A stretch of 13,070 nucleotides of DNA, from NCBI GenBank assembly GCA_036556695.1, contig DATBIY010000030.1:1-13070 (forward strand), written 5' to 3'. Below the pieces are notes generated by a model, which was not told the DNA's origin, did not search any database, and saw only the letters and a program-made list of their open reading frames with translations. Shown one piece after another: positions 8,064 to 13,070 of this stretch. This DNA comes from DASSCW01 sp036556695. GTDB taxonomy: Bacteria > Chloroflexota > Limnocylindria > QHBO01. The position numbers were made by a program, and so were the translations under genes. The first letter of the stretch is position 1; the number at the start of each line of letters is the position of its first letter.

Positions 8064-8653
8064 GCGCGGCGGACGACCTGGGCTCCTTCTACGAGGCGCT
8101 GCTGTTCATCGCTGAGCGGCCGCTGACCACCGGCGAGCTGGCCGAGCTGGGCGAGGTGCCCCTTTTGCAGGCAGAGGGCGCGCTGGCCGACCTGGCCGAG
8201 CGCCTGGAGGAGGACGAGCGCGGCCTGCGCCTGCAGCGCATGAACGAGGAGTGGCAGCTCGTCACCGCTCCCGAGCTCGGCGCCCGGCTGGCCGCCTACG
8301 CCGCGCGCCAGGAGGGGCGACTCTCGCCCGCGGCGCTGGAGGCCCTTGCCGTGATTGCGTACCGGCAGCCGTGCACCCGCGGCGACGTCGACCGGGTGCG
8401 CGGCGTCGACTCGGATTACGTCATTCGGTCGCTGCTCCATCGGCGCCTGATCACCGAGGTCGGACGGCGCGACACCCCCGGCCGGCCGATCCTGCTGGGC
8501 ACGACGTTCACCTTCCTGGAGCGCTTCGGCCTGTCCTCGCTCGACGACCTGCCGGTGCTCTCCAGCGAGGCTGCTGCCCTGACCGCGCTGCCGCCGGAGG
8601 TTATTTCGGACGCGTTGCCGGAACCCTCGCCGGAGCCTGCCGATGCCGGCTGA
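8060..8653 (+). CDS. scpB: Segregation and condensation protein B
   Basis: Dimeric winged-helix partner of ScpA in the SMC-ScpAB complex. 197 aa, normal length. Family motifs: FYEALLFIAERPLT at 10-23, LSPAALEALAVIAYRQPCTR in two adjoining parts at 88-107, RGVDSDYVIRSLL at 114-126, GRPILLGTT at 141-149 and FLERFGLSSLDDLP at 152-165. The C-terminal ~25 residues are Pro/Glu-rich and unstructured. The start overlaps the scpA stop by 4 bp, and the last 11 bp overlap the start of the pseudouridine synthase-kinase gene, so all three are probably coupled. The scpA-scpB-rluB-cmk order is widely conserved in Gram-positive-type genomes. Confidence 0.95.
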   Translation: MSAADDLGSFYEALLFIAERPLTTGELAELGEVPLLQAEGALADLAERLEEDERGLRLQRMNEEWQLVTAPELGARLAAYAARQEGRLSPAALEALAVIAYRQPCTRGDVDRVRGVDSDYVIRSLLHRRLITEVGRRDTPGRPILLGTTFTFLERFGLSSLDDLPVLSSEAAALTALPPEVISDALPEPSPEPADAG

Positions 8654-10130
8654 GCGCCTGCAGAAGGTGCTGGCCCGGGCGGGGATCGCATCACGGCGCG
8701 GGGCGGAGACGCTCATCCAGCAGGGACGGGTGACGGTCAACGGCCGGCAGGCAAGCATCGGCGAGTCGGCCGACCCGGAGACGGACAGCATCGCCGTCGA
8801 CGGCCGGCCGGTAGGACCCGCGGCGATGGCACTCCACTTCGCGGTGCACAAGCCGCGCGGCATGGTCTCCTCGTCGCGCGACGAGCGCGGCCGGCAGAGC
8901 GTGGTGCACCTGCTGGATGACGTGCCGGGCGTGGCCGGTCACCGGCTCTGGCCGGCGGGTCGCCTGGACGTCGAGTCGGAGGGGCTGATGGTCCTCACCA
9001 ACGACGGGGAGTGGGCGAACCGCCTGCTGCACCCGCGCTACGGCATGGAGCGCGAGTACGCCGTGCTGGTCGACCGGCCACCGCACCCGGACGAGGTGGT
9101 GGCGCTGCTCGACGGGGTGCGACTGGAGGACGGTCCCGCGCGGCTGCTGGCGGCGCGGGCCGAGGAGCCGCCGGCCGAAATCGCGCGCGAGGAAAGCGAG
9201 ACCGGCTCCTGGCTGCGCGTCCGGGTGGGCGAGGGGCGCAAGCGCGAGGTGCGCCGTCTCTTCGCCGCGGTCCACCTGCGCGTGCTGCGCCTCGTCCGGG
9301 TGCGGCTCGGGCCACTGGCCATTGATGGGCTGCGTGTCGGCGCGCGGCGCGCCTTGCAACCCGACGAGGTGGCGGCGCTGATCGGCCAGGCGCCGGTGGC
9401 CGCTCCGGCTGCGGGGCGGCGAGGCCCGCTGACGGTGGCCATTGACGGGCCGTCCGGCTCTGGCAAGAGCACCGTCGGCCATGCGCTCGCCGAGCGGCTG
9501 GGCGCTGGGTTCGTGGACACCGGGCTGATGTACCGGGCGCTGACCATCGCCGCGCTGGAGCGGGGCGTGGACGTCGATGACGGCGACGCGCTGGGCCGCC
9601 TGGCCACCGCGGTGCGCATCGAGGTCCGCCGCCCGACCGCCGACGAGCCGGGGCGCCGCGAGACGGTGCTGCTCGACGGCCGCGACGTGACCGACGAGAC
9701 GCATCGGCCGCACGTCGACCGCGCCGTGAGCTCGGTGAGTCGTCACCCGCAGGTGCGCCAGGCGATGCTGAGCGCGCAGCGCGCCGCGGCTGCCGGGCAG
9801 GACACCGTCATGGTCGGCCGCGATATCGGCACCGTGGTCCTGCCGGATGCCACGCTGGTCGTGTTCCTGACCGCCAGCGCCCCGGTGCGCGCCGCGCGCC
9901 GTGCCGCCCAGGTGGGGCGTCCTGACCGCTACGAGGAATACCTGCGCGAGATCGAGCAGCGCGACGCGGCCGACGCCGGCCGCGCGGTGGCGCCGCTGCG
10001 CAAGGCGGAGGGCGCCCTGGTGATCGACACTGGAGAGCTGGGCGTGCAGGCCAGCGTGGACGAGATGATCCGGCGGCTGCCGGAGCGCTACCAGGTGGCT
10101 GCGGGGGTATCGGTCCAGGAAGGGCCGTGA
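8643..10130 (+). CDS. cmk: RsuA/RluB pseudouridine synthase fused to cytidylate kinase
   Basis: One 495-codon frame holds two proteins that are normally separate. Residues about 3-50 are an S4 RNA-binding domain (ERLQKVLARAGIASRRGAE); about 63-235 are an RsuA/RluB/RluE/RluF-type synthase with catalytic D109 in PAGRLDVESEGL, EREYAVLV at 136-143 and GRKREVRRLF at 198-207, expected to modify a uridine in 23S rRNA. Residues 236-260 are a linker with an Ala/Pro-rich stretch (APVAAPAAGRR). From about 263 to 480 is CMP/dCMP kinase: P-loop GPSGSGKST 269-277, VDTGLMYRA 291-299, GRDIGTVVLPDA 392-403 and the lid-region arginines after 415. There is no stop or frameshift between the halves. An internal start at the GTG of TVAIDGP (V265) is conceivable but has no clear ribosome binding site. 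Confidence 0.93.
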   Translation: MPAERLQKVLARAGIASRRGAETLIQQGRVTVNGRQASIGESADPETDSIAVDGRPVGPAAMALHFAVHKPRGMVSSSRDERGRQSVVHLLDDVPGVAGHRLWPAGRLDVESEGLMVLTNDGEWANRLLHPRYGMEREYAVLVDRPPHPDEVVALLDGVRLEDGPARLLAARAEEPPAEIAREESETGSWLRVRVGEGRKREVRRLFAAVHLRVLRLVRVRLGPLAIDGLRVGARRALQPDEVAALIGQAPVAAPAAGRRGPLTVAIDGPSGSGKSTVGHALAERLGAGFVDTGLMYRALTIAALERGVDVDDGDALGRLATAVRIEVRRPTADEPGRRETVLLDGRDVTDETHRPHVDRAVSSVSRHPQVRQAMLSAQRAAAAGQDTVMVGRDIGTVVLPDATLVVFLTASAPVRAARRAAQVGRPDRYEEYLREIEQRDAADAGRAVAPLRKAEGALVIDTGELGVQASVDEMIRRLPERYQVAAGVSVQEGP

Positions 10131-10136
10131 CGGTTC

Positions 10137-10793
10137 ATGACTGAGCTGTCGACCTGGTTCTTCCGCCCGGGCGCGGTGATCACCAGCTGGCTGCTGTGGC
10201 TGTTCGGCCCGGGCCAGGTCGAGGGGCTGGAGAACGTGCCGCGCACGGGGTCCGTGCTGGTGGTCGCCAACCACGCCTCGAACCTGGACCCGTTGTTCGT
10301 GGGCTACGCGGTGGGGTATCGGACGCGACGCATCATCCACTTCATGGCCAAGGACGAGATGCGGCATTGGCCGGTGATCGGCTTCCTGGCGCGGAATGCC
10401 GGCGTCTTCTTCGTGCGGCGCGGCGAGGGCGACCGCGCGGCACAGCGGCTTGCCTTCGACCTGCTGGCCGATGGCCGCATGGTCGGCATCTTTCCCGAGG
10501 GCACGCGCAGCCGCGACGGCCGCATGCACGAGCCCCGCGCCGGCGCCGCGCTGCTGGCGATCCGCACCGGGGTGCCGATCCTTCCCGTGGGCGTGGCCGG
10601 GACGCACGCCATCTTCCCCGGGCGCAGCCGATGGCCGCATCGCAACCCGATCACGATTCGCGTTGGCGTGCCCTTCACCTTGCCGGTGCTGTCGGATGGG
10701 CTGGACCGTGCCGCATTGCGAGAGGGGACGGACCGGATGATGCGGTCCATCGCCGAGCTTCTTCCCGAGGAGCAGCGCGGCCGCTGGGGCTAG
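10137..10793 (+). CDS. plsC: PlsC-type 1-acylglycerol-3-phosphate acyltransferase
   Basis: Membrane-associated acyltransferase making phosphatidic acid from lysophosphatidic acid. 218 aa. All four PlsC motifs are present: NHASNLDP with H46 and D51 (HX4D), GVFFVRRG at 89-96 (substrate arginine), FPEGTRS at 119-125 and VPILPVGV at 146-153. A hydrophobic N-terminal stretch (about 12-24) may anchor it to the membrane. AGGAAGGG at 10117-10124 lies 12 bp before the ATG, a little far for a strong ribosome binding site. It is 6 bp after the rlu-cmk gene; cmk-plsC-ispH neighbourhoods are known from several Gram-positive lineages. The exact acyl substrate cannot be judged. Confidence 0.92.
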   Translation: MTELSTWFFRPGAVITSWLLWLFGPGQVEGLENVPRTGSVLVVANHASNLDPLFVGYAVGYRTRRIIHFMAKDEMRHWPVIGFLARNAGVFFVRRGEGDRAAQRLAFDLLADGRMVGIFPEGTRSRDGRMHEPRAGAALLAIRTGVPILPVGVAGTHAIFPGRSRWPHRNPITIRVGVPFTLPVLSDGLDRAALREGTDRMMRSIAELLPEEQRGRWG

Positions 10794-10800
10794 GTCCGGT

Positions 10801-10838
10801 TTGGGCTCCATCGGCTCAATCTCGATACACTCCTGGCG
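10801..10838 (+). promoter_or_regulatory. Candidate leaderless promoter for ispH
   Basis: The 45-bp gap before ispH contains TTGGGC (10801-10806) and TACACT (10826-10831), separated by 19 bp. TACACT fits the TAnnnT -10 form and is followed by exactly 7 bp and then the ispH ATG, so transcription would begin at or next to the A of ATG. No Shine-Dalgarno sequence occurs before this ATG (CCTGGCG directly precedes it). This spacing is the usual layout of leaderless genes in actinobacteria and Deinococcus. The 19-bp spacer is longer than the 17-bp optimum, so the -35 assignment is weaker than the -10. Confidence 0.5.
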
Positions 10839-11741
10839 ATGACCACCGCGACTCCTACTGAAATTCGCCGCCCTGAGGTGCGCATCGCCGAGCGCGCCGG
10901 CTTCTGCTATGGCGTGCGCCTGGCGATCGACAAGGCCAAGCACGCCCGCGAGCAGGGCGAGGAAGTCACGACCCTGGGCCAGCTGGTCCACAACCCCGGC
11001 ATCAAGGCCGATCTGTCCGACCGCGGCATCAGGACCGCTGACCTGGCCGACCAGGTCGAGGGCGGCACCCTGGTCATCCGCGCCCACGGGGTGCCGGCAT
11101 CGGAGATGGACAAACTGCGATCCAAGGCCGAGGAGACAGGCGACCTGCAGGTCATCGACGCCACTTGCACCTGGGTGCTGCAGTCGCAGAAGGCCGCGCG
11201 CGAGCTGGCGGATGCCGGCTACACCGTGTGCATCATCGGCCACGAGGACCATCCCGAGGTGAAGGGCGTGCGCTCCTACGCCGGCGAGAGGCACGTGGTC
11301 GTCGACGACATGGACCGCACCACCTGGGAGCGGGTGCCGCGCACCAAGAAGCTGGGCGTGCTTTCCCAGTCCACCATCCTGCCGCACAAGCTGGAGGAGT
11401 TCGCTGCCTTCTGCCTGCGCCGATGCCACGACCTGCGCGTGGTCAACACCGTGTGCCCGGTGACGCTGACCCGCCAGGATGACTCCGTGCGCCTCGCGGC
11501 CGAGGTCGACGCCATGGTGGTGGTCGGCGGGAAAAACTCCTCGAATACGCGGGAGCTGGCCGTGAAGTGCGCGGAGGTCTGCGACGCCACGATCCACGTC
11601 GCCGACGCCGACGAGCTCGCCGCCTCGTATGCGGAGTGGCTGCGGGACAAGCCGCGCATCGGGATCACGGGCGGCACCTCCACGCCCGAGGTCGACCTCG
11701 AAGAGGTTCGCGAGCGCATCTACGCCCTGACCGCCGCCTAG
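10839..11741 (+). CDS. ispH: 4-hydroxy-3-methylbut-2-enyl diphosphate reductase
   Basis: [4Fe-4S] enzyme for the last step of the MEP pathway, giving IPP and DMAPP. 300 aa. Cluster cysteines C23 (AGFCYGVRLAI), C110 (DATCTWV) and C206 (NTVCPVT). Substrate residues: H51 (LVHNP), H83 (RAHGV), H138-P-E140 (GHEDHPEV, equivalent to E. coli H124/E126), S234-S-N236 (GKNSSNTREL) and TGGTSTPE at 277-284. In most homologues the second cysteine is followed by proline (DATCP); here it is threonine, and the following residues WVLQSQ also deviate. The ATG at 10839 gives a 10-residue tail before the first strand and fits the leaderless promoter. It ends in TAG at 11739-11741; the same frame then stays open for 52 codons into palindrome copy 1. 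Last + strand gene of the block. Confidence 0.95.
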   Translation: MTTATPTEIRRPEVRIAERAGFCYGVRLAIDKAKHAREQGEEVTTLGQLVHNPGIKADLSDRGIRTADLADQVEGGTLVIRAHGVPASEMDKLRSKAEETGDLQVIDATCTWVLQSQKAARELADAGYTVCIIGHEDHPEVKGVRSYAGERHVVVDDMDRTTWERVPRTKKLGVLSQSTILPHKLEEFAAFCLRRCHDLRVVNTVCPVTLTRQDDSVRLAAEVDAMVVVGGKNSSNTRELAVKCAEVCDATIHVADADELAASYAEWLRDKPRIGITGGTSTPEVDLEEVRERIYALTAA

Positions 11742-11746
11742 GGCCT

Positions 11747-11765
11747 CGGGGCCGCCATCGCCCCG
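11747..11765 (+). terminator. Possible weak terminator hairpin after ispH
   Basis: CGGGGC (11747-11752) and GCCCCG (11760-11765) are perfect reverse complements with a 7-nt loop, starting 5 bp after the ispH stop. There is no proper T-run afterwards (CTCGGTTTCGG), so intrinsic termination would be weak. The much longer palindrome starting at 11783 may be the real stop signal for the convergent ispH and HTH-gene transcripts. Confidence 0.35.
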
Positions 11766-11782
11766 CTCGGTTTCGGCCGACT

Positions 11783-11901
11783 ATTACTGGCTGGTTATGC
11801 GCGTGACCGATTCGGCCGAAAACGCGCCGCTTTCATGACGGGTCGTCATTGGAGATGCAGGTTTCTGCCCGAATCGGTCATTCCCATAACTGTGCAGTGA
11901 T
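11783..11901. repeat. 119-bp imperfect palindromic repeat, copy 1
   Basis: Sequence is inverted about its centre: position i pairs with 120-i over roughly the first 41 bases, with 11 non-Watson-Crick positions, five of them G-T on the + strand. The terminal block ATTACTG...GTTATG...TGACCGATTCGG returns as CCGAATCGGTCA...CATAAC...CAGTGAT. The centre holds its own small hairpin, ATGACG-GGT-CGTCAT (11835-11849). The element is flanked by TA on both sides (11781-11783 CTA, 11901-11902 TA), which may or may not be a target duplication. It lies 41 bp after ispH and 22 bp from the stop of the minus-strand HTH gene, between convergent genes. About 92 of 119 positions match copy 2 without gaps. Base composition is less GC-rich than the operon. 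It resembles a REP/BIME or MITE-like element; the family is not recognised. Confidence 0.85.
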
Positions 11902-11923
11902 ACGCCAGCGCTCGCTCCCGCAG

Positions 11924-12634
11924 TCATATGCTCGCACGAGCCGCCGCGTTCGGACCCTTCACGAAGAGAAGGCCGTCGCGACCCAGCTCTTCGCCCGACC
12001 TGATTGCCTGCCATACCGCGGACGAGCTCGCTGGCAAAGCGGCGCGAATCACCGGACCGATGCGGGCGGCCACCTCGCGCGCACGCCGCGTAGCCGGAAT
12101 GGCGATGACCAGGCGCACCGGCGCGTCGACGCGCTGAGCCATAACAGCGCGCTTCAGCTGCGCAGCGCGGAGCTGAGCCTGCACATCGACGAGGCGCCGC
12201 TCGATCTCGATGTGGAGGATCTCGCCACGCCCGGTGAGGATGAGGTCGGCCGCCCGGCGGTCCATCGAGCCGGGAGCAATGGGAACTTCCATGCCAGGAT
12301 GCCATGCCTCGTGAGCAGCTTGGACGATTGCCTGGGCGAGGCCCAGTTGTCCGCTGTCACGCAGCGAGACGCCGTGCATCGGGAAGAGGCGCAGCGACAG
12401 CTCGTGGCCTACGGCCGTCGCCAAGGTGCACGCCGTCTCGATATCGGGCACCCGCGTTCCACGCTCGATCATGCTGACGAACGGTTGGCTGACGCCGGCG
12501 TGAACGGCGACGCGGCTCTGCGTCAGCCCGGCGGCTGCCCGGGCGACACGCAACTCTGAACCGAACCTCGCCGCAACGCCCTGCGCCCGGCGAAGCCCCG
12601 TACGGCGAGCACGGGTCGCATCACGAACGGCCAT
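11924..12634 (-). CDS. XRE-family HTH protein with putative nuclease-like C-terminal domain
   Basis: 236 aa. Residues about 25-80 are a Cro/C1-type helix-turn-helix (FGSELRVARAAAGLTQSRVA, then GVSQPFVSMIERGTRVPDIE). After a spacer, residues about 113-225 show a repeated pattern seen in many HTH proteins of GC-rich bacteria: PGMEVPI, MDRRAADLIL (124-133), ILHIEIERRLVDVQAQ (139-154), K161, and RLVIAIPATRRAR (174-186). The D...ExE arrangement with an alternating strand before it resembles a PD-(D/E)XK restriction-endonuclease-like fold, but the usual catalytic lysine is not in its place, so activity is uncertain. ATG at 12634 follows a GGAGGT 12 bp upstream. Codon use is visibly less GC-biased than in the operon, and the gene is bracketed by two palindromic repeats, which suggests lateral origin. 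Target and partner are unknown. Confidence 0.8.
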   Translation of the reverse strand: MAVRDATRARRTGLRRAQGVAARFGSELRVARAAAGLTQSRVAVHAGVSQPFVSMIERGTRVPDIETACTLATAVGHELSLRLFPMHGVSLRDSGQLGLAQAIVQAAHEAWHPGMEVPIAPGSMDRRAADLILTGRGEILHIEIERRLVDVQAQLRAAQLKRAVMAQRVDAPVRLVIAIPATRRAREVAARIGPVIRAALPASSSAVWQAIRSGEELGRDGLLFVKGPNAAARASI

Positions 12635-12646
12635 GCGCGCAGTTTG

Positions 12647-12652
12647 ACCTCC
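12647..12652 (-). promoter_or_regulatory. Shine-Dalgarno sequence of the HTH gene
   Basis: GGAGGT on the minus strand, 12 nt before the ATG at 12634. The match is strong but the spacing is longer than ideal. It supports the ATG at 12634 as start even though the HTH domain begins only about 25 residues later. Confidence 0.45.
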
Positions 12653-12711
12653 GGGTGCTTACTGCCCGATTACTCGGTCGCCCCGTTCGACTCCGCTCTG
12701 CACCGCCAGCT

Positions 12712-12830
12712 ATCACTGGCCGGTTATGCAAATGACCGATTCGGCCGAAAACGCGCTGCATCCATTACGCGCCGTTCTGAAAGCGGCGACTTTCAGCCCG
12801 ATATGGTCATTCCCATAACTGGGGAGTGAT
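12712..12830. repeat. 119-bp imperfect palindromic repeat, copy 2
   Basis: Same length as copy 1 and aligned to it without gaps (about 92/119 identical); outer arms and the block TGACCGATTCGGCCGAAAA are best conserved, the centre least. Its termini ATCACT...GTTATG...AATGACC return as GGTCATT...CATAAC...AGTGAT. A private central hairpin CTGAAAG-CGGCGA-CTTTCAG spans 12777-12796, different from that of copy 1. Against copy 1, several arm differences keep or improve pairing (T-G to C-G at pairs 3/117 and 10/110; G-T to A-T at 21/99). It sits between two minus-strand genes: 26 bp after the glycosyltransferase stop and 77 bp before the HTH gene start. It could act as terminator for the former or as operator or insertion scar for the latter. 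Confidence 0.85.
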
Positions 12831-12856
12831 GTGTGCCCCGAAGCCTGGATGGCAAC

Positions 12857-13070
12857 TCAGCTTCCCACCACGCCGCCGACGACCTCCCCGAGCAGGCGGC
12901 GCAGGCGGCGCCGCAGCACCTTGTAGGAAAGCCGCCGCCGCGCGATGTCGTAGTTACGTGCCGCGATGCGCGCCTGGTGCGACGGGTGGGACAGGGCGTA
13001 GCGCACCGCTGCAACGGTTTCGTCGGTAATGGCGCCGTCGATCTCGATGAACTCCAGGCCCAGCGTGGCG
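12857..13070 (-). CDS. Glycosyltransferase, C-terminal end (5' part outside window)
   Basis: The last 70 residues of a minus-strand protein, open to the window edge and ending in TGA at 12859-12857. The piece contains DGAITDETVAAVRYALSHP followed by ARNYDIARRRLSYKVLRRRL. This D-(x)n-V...AL..P...A..NY.IA.R..SY..L pattern is typical of the C-terminal end of GT4/GT1-family (GT-B fold) glycosyltransferases. Donor, acceptor and pathway cannot be judged from this fragment. The short C-terminal tail (LLGEVVGGVVGS) is hydrophobic. The frame after the TGA remains open for 47 codons through palindrome copy 2. It may be co-oriented with the HTH gene, but the palindrome separates them. Confidence 0.7.
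   Translation of the reverse strand, partial: ATLGLEFIEIDGAITDETVAAVRYALSHPSHQARIAARNYDIARRRLSYKVLRRRLRRLLGEVVGGVVGS

Noticed and set aside
8691..11597. A 968-codon open frame on the minus strand opposite rlu-cmk, plsC and ispH
   Set aside because: It has no recognisable domain, is rich in His, Arg, Gln and Ala as expected from antisense of GC-rich codons, and lies opposite three genes with intact motifs. It is a compositional shadow.
11783..11901. A dif-like XerC/XerD site, because the arms contain GTTATG and CATAAC and xerD is in the window
   Set aside because: A dif site is about 28 bp with a 6-8 bp centre and 11-bp arms; here the half-sites are about 85 bp apart and there are two copies on one side of a gene.
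11849..12559. A 236-codon + strand frame opposite the HTH gene
   Set aside because: Its translation has no recognisable motif, while the minus strand gives a clear XRE helix-turn-helix with a Shine-Dalgarno sequence.
12644..12829. A 61-codon + strand frame ending in palindrome copy 2
   Set aside because: No ribosome binding site, and it starts in the upstream region of the minus-strand HTH gene. The element half of it is discussed as a finding, but I do not call it a gene.
11783..12830. CRISPR array
   Set aside because: Only two copies, 929 bp apart from start to start, each 119 bp and separated by a gene; no regular short repeats and no cas genes.
11783..12830. A composite insertion sequence
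   Set aside because: No transposase is present and the flanks show no clear target duplication for the whole unit; only copy 1 has a possible TA on both sides, and copy 2 does not.

Overview
This is a very GC-rich bacterial chromosome segment. Positions 1-11741 are almost entirely coding on the + strand and read as one compact housekeeping block. Positions 11742-13070 are different: less GC-rich, with genes on the minus strand and two copies of a palindromic repeat. The order tlyA-nadK-recN-xerD ... scpA-scpB-rluB-cmk matches the order of the same genes in Mycobacterium tuberculosis (Rv1694 to Rv1712). Several proteins here (the PH/SHOCT membrane protein, the rlu-cmk fusion, the small HD protein) are not typical of Mycobacterium. 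A GC-rich member of Chloroflexota or a related Terrabacteria lineage is my best guess; the sequence alone does not fix the phylum.

Layout. (1) 1-1878: 5'-truncated tlyA rRNA methyltransferase, a small ribbon-helix-helix protein, NAD kinase. (2) 1896-4447: recN and a XerD-type tyrosine recombinase, overlapping by one base. (3) 4465-7302: a PH/SHOCT membrane protein, purine nucleoside phosphorylase, an M50 site-2-protease-like membrane protein and a small HD-domain protein. (4) 7308-10793: scpA, scpB, an RsuA/RluB pseudouridine synthase fused to cytidylate kinase, and a PlsC-type acyltransferase. (5) 10839-11741: ispH, with what looks like its own leaderless promoter. From tlyA to plsC the gaps are 40 bp or less or the genes overlap (1, 4, 8, 4 and 11 bp), so a long operon with translational coupling is likely. 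Together these genes cover ribosome modification, NADP and CMP/dCMP phosphorylation, chromosome repair and segregation (RecN, Xer, ScpAB), phospholipid synthesis and the last step of the MEP isoprenoid pathway.

(6) 11742-12856: two 119-bp imperfect palindromes (11783-11901 and 12712-12830, about 77% identical without gaps) bracket a minus-strand gene for an XRE-type HTH protein. Its C-terminal domain has the look of a PD-(D/E)XK nuclease-like fold. Each palindrome lies just 3' of a neighbouring gene (ispH on +, a glycosyltransferase on -). In both cases the frame beyond that gene's stop codon stays open through the palindrome, encodes a related peptide and ends at a stop built into the palindrome's terminus. 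This is the least ordinary part of the window. (7) 12857-13070: C-terminal end of a minus-strand glycosyltransferase that continues past the window edge.

No rRNA, tRNA, CRISPR array, insertion-sequence transposase or replication origin was recognised. No gene-free stretch exceeds 300 bp.
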